A model generated the notes under the pieces. It had not been told where the DNA came from and searched no databases. It saw only the letters and a list, made by a program, of their open reading frames with translations. Both the position numbers and the translations under genes were made by a program. Below are positions 61,916-64,000 of a stretch of 64,000 nucleotides of DNA, piece after piece. Within the stretch, counting starts at the first letter, position 1. The number at the start of each line of letters is the position of its first letter. The stretch comes from Avrilella dinanensis (GTDB lineage: Bacteria > Bacteroidota > Bacteroidia > Flavobacteriales > Flavobacteriaceae), in NCBI RefSeq assembly GCF_002807015.1, contig NZ_NIPO01000001.1, positions 1,155,958-1,219,957 on the forward strand, given 5' to 3'.

Positions 61916-62779
61916 TTAATGTTTTATTATGTTGCCGTATTTTCCGGCATAAAAATCGCGGTAGGCATCTGCTATCTCAGACCGGCTGTTCATTACAAAC
62001 GGACCTTCGGCTACAATTGGTTCTGTATAATGTTCACCACCAAATAGTAAAATATCTGTAGCTTCATTCAGTTTGTTTTCAATGAAGATTTCACCTGCAT
62101 TTCTGTCAAATTCTATAAATTCACCTGCTTCAAATTCAGCATCGTTAAGGATTGTATTCTTAGTGGGTAAAAATGCTGCTATTTCAATTTTTTCGTCAAT
62201 AAAAGTGGAAAAGCTTTTCCCTGCTTCAATATGGATATGGTATAAGAACTGCTGGGAATAATTTGGTATTATGGATTTTAAATCTTCATAATTGCCAACA
62301 ATTACTTTTATCCAACCACTATCATTTGGTAATGATTTTTGGGGGACTTCTTCGCTTTGAATTGCTAAATACTCCGGTTTTTCGACTTTGTTTTTTGCCG
62401 GAAGGTTGATCCAGAATTGAAAGGCATGTGTACTATTGGTTCCTGTACGGGAATCTACATTTAACGTTTCATCATGAATAATCCCGTTTCCGGCTTTCAT
62501 CCACTGAATCCCTCCAGAATAAACTTTTGCATGATTTCCCATACTATCAAAATGCTCATCTTCGCCTTCTATTATATAGCTTAATGTCGCTATTCCCCGG
62601 TGAGGATGTCCGCCCGTTCCGCTATCCATAGATGATGAATGAACTTTCGGAATGATATGATCTAAGAACACAAATGGCCCGACAGCATCGGTATATCTAT
62701 TCGCCAACATCCGATAAATAGTCAAATCGCCTATGTCAGCTCTTTGTCCTTTTGTTGAAAAGCTAGTTTGTTTTTTCAT
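61916..62779 (-). CDS. Pirin family protein
   Basis: A 287-residue bicupin: GGHPHRGIATLSYIIEGED and KAGNGIIHDETLN carry the metal ligands. The C-terminal cupin ends LLFGGEHYTEPIVAEGPFVM. It is the third pirin of this island. There is no signal peptide. Confidence 0.93.
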   Translation of the reverse strand: MKKQTSFSTKGQRADIGDLTIYRMLANRYTDAVGPFVFLDHIIPKVHSSSMDSGTGGHPHRGIATLSYIIEGEDEHFDSMGNHAKVYSGGIQWMKAGNGIIHDETLNVDSRTGTNSTHAFQFWINLPAKNKVEKPEYLAIQSEEVPQKSLPNDSGWIKVIVGNYEDLKSIIPNYSQQFLYHIHIEAGKSFSTFIDEKIEIAAFLPTKNTILNDAEFEAGEFIEFDRNAGEIFIENKLNEATDILLFGGEHYTEPIVAEGPFVMNSRSEIADAYRDFYAGKYGNIIKH

Positions 62780-62813
62780 ATTCTAATTATTTTTAATCAA
62801 GAAATACATATAA

Positions 62814-63149
62814 TTATTGTATTTTTCCTTCTTCAAATACAGCGATGTCCATTCCTGTTGCTACAATTGATTCTATATTCGGTCCCATTCCCCAAATTAG
62901 CCTGCCTACATTATTATTAATGACCACCGGTTTTAGTTTAAAAAAATTAAATTCTGCAGGCATCTTAGCCAGAATATTATTTATACTTTCATTAATAGCT
63001 TCATATCCTGTTGTTTGATGGCCCACATGATATAAAGTACTCTCAGCGGTATAGATGGTCTGAATTGATTTCATTCTGTCAGAAGCCTCTCTTTCGCTCC
63101 ATACCCAAGCTAAATTTTCTTCCATTAGAAGAGCTAAATCGTTACTCAT
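62814..63149 (-). CDS. NTF2-like (SnoaL) protein, truncated by a premature stop
   Basis: A 111-residue NTF2-fold protein (YHVGHQTTGYEAINESINNI, then WGMGPNIESIVATGMDIAVF). The frame stops at GKIQ-TAA, yet the same frame continues LYVFLD and then a second TAA (62793). As members of this family commonly end in a strand like LYVFLD, the TAA looks like a nonsense mutation that removes the last strand. Confidence 0.8.
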   Translation of the reverse strand: MSNDLALLMEENLAWVWSEREASDRMKSIQTIYTAESTLYHVGHQTTGYEAINESINNILAKMPAEFNFFKLKPVVINNNVGRLIWGMGPNIESIVATGMDIAVFEEGKIQ

Positions 63150-63232
63150 AAGTATACTTTTATGTTACAAATTACTTGATAGATCAACCAGAGACTGTCA
63201 AAATATGACAGTCTTTGTTTTAATACTATTTA

Positions 63233-63885
63233 TTATTGTTGCGGAGGTGTGGTAGCAAGTAACTGCAATTCCCAGGCTAAGGCAACTCCGCTTCCTCCAC
63301 CGTGATCAAACAAAATAGGACCTAATTGAGATGCAGTATCTAAACGAGCCCAATCGCGTTGCCACTCTGAAACTACAGCCAACCAATTGATTGGAACAAT
63401 ACCTACCTGAACCATTCTACGTACAGCCATATCATGTGCTTCAGGGCTTACACTGCCACACGCATCTGTAACTACAAATACATCATAACCTTCTCCCAAA
63501 GCTTGAATTGCAGGCATTGCAACACAAACCTCTGTCCACAGCCCGGCTAAAATCAATTGCTTACGACCACTTTCTTTTACGATATCAGTAACTGCAGGTC
63601 CTCCCAAGTATTGATAAATGTTCTGTTAATAGGCTTTTGTTCTGGGAATACATCTTGAATACCTTTGATGATAAGGCCTCCTCGTTCTTCGGTAACGGTA
63701 GTAAGAATAGTAGGTACATTAAATACTTTTGTAGCTTTAGCAAGCCCTACAGTATTATTGATAATCATTGTAGGTTCGTGGCTATGTAAATTGGCAACCT
63801 GAAAAGGCTGATGATCAATTAATACTACGATACTGTCTTCTGGACGAAGTAGCCCTTGAAGACCAATTTTTGGTGATTTTTCCAT
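63233..63885 (-). pseudogene. Isochorismatase-family cysteine hydrolase, frameshifted
   Basis: Two overlapping frames together make one hydrolase of about 217 residues. The first (63577-63885) has VVLIDHQPFQVANLHSHEPT and ends NTWEDLQLLIS. The second (63233-63607) supplies PAVTDIVKESGRKQLILAGL with WTEVCVAMPA. The break is at GAGGACCTGCAG near 63600; one extra C (GAC CCT GCA) would restore WEDPAVTDIV. Either the gene is broken or a base was miscalled. The catalytic Asp and Cys are otherwise intact. It is paralogous to 46145-46834 but lacks the signal peptide. Confidence 0.85.
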
Positions 63886-64000
63886 TTCTTTTTGATTTAA
63901 AAGTTAATAATTCAAAATTATGTTAATGGAAATAAAAAAAAGTAGACAAATGTCTATGAAATGAAAAATGAAGTAAATAGTGAATATTGAAAGTAGGATT
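63886..64000. other. AT-rich intergenic end with a small palindrome
   Basis: No gene is visible. TAGACA-AA-TGTCTA (63943-63956) is an inverted repeat, and CAAAATTA (63913-63920) fits the minus-strand -7 consensus, though no -33 box is at normal spacing. They could serve the hydrolase gene. Confidence 0.35.

Noticed and set aside
63233..63885. Two separate small hydrolase genes
   Set aside because: The two frames are complementary halves of one isochorismatase-family protein separated by a single-base shift.

Overview
The window is a chromosomal stretch of an AT-rich Bacteroidota genome, most likely a flavobacterium (Flavobacteriaceae/Weeksellaceae). The pointers are the core set birA, rsfS, ftsH, LUD protein, cdsA, psd and ACBP, candidate promoters of the Bacteroidetes form TTTG-N19-TAnnTTTG, an RteC regulator, DUF4468 and NamZ proteins, and an IS982-type transposase end.

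Region 1 (1-13116) is core genome. It starts with the end of an IS982-like element, followed by the tail-specific protease prc, two ABC permeases, the muramidase NamZ, msrB, birA, rsfS, ftsH, a LUD protein, cdsA, phosphatidylserine decarboxylase, an acyl-CoA-binding protein and a lipoprotein superoxide dismutase. ftsH ends in a clear terminator; LUD to SOD overlap or abut as one operon.

Region 2 (13155 to about 39530) is the remarkable part: an integron-like cassette array of about 26 kb. A tyrosine recombinase (13155-13985, minus) is divergent from a series of plus-strand gene cassettes. Between them lies an attI-like leader with a very good candidate Pc promoter (14079-14109). I delimit 13 gene cassettes whose first 8-10 bases are the exact reverse complement of the bases opening their own attC-like site, as in integrons. 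The attC-like sites fall in two length classes (about 128 and about 190 bp). The recombinase has the IntI-like tail (IYTH...KSPLDNL) but no IntI-specific insertion before the HxxR motif. Seven copies of a G+C-rich 128-bp element with no ATG on either strand sit exactly at cassette crossovers, the first at attI; the element obeys the same start/end rule and looks like a mobile gene-less mini-cassette. Cargo includes a single-chain restriction-modification protein, a coiled-coil membrane protein, AraC/TetR/Crp regulators, VOC and GNAT enzymes, SDRs, a cyclase, a nitrilase-family hydrolase, an SRPBCC protein, a CrtA-like protein and several unknowns. The distal part (35069-39530: HxlR/azoreductase/DoxX/pirin, WYL/RidA/YdeI) has broken or mismatched sites and is a decayed or fused end of the array.

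Region 3 (39648-64000) begins with dnaB, a small palindromic element and an orphan RteC regulator. A long run of minus-strand genes follows: porin, DoxX, amidohydrolases, isochorismatase-family hydrolases, pirins, YceI, LLM flavin oxidoreductase, SDRs, Crp/Fnr, CPA2 antiporter, OsmC, YjdI/GNAT, an ABC-type binding protein without signal peptide, and NTF2-like proteins. It looks like a xenobiotic/oxidative-stress island in which an amidohydrolase-pirin-isochorismatase set occurs twice; the second isochorismatase gene is frameshifted and the neighbouring NTF2-like gene ends at a premature stop.
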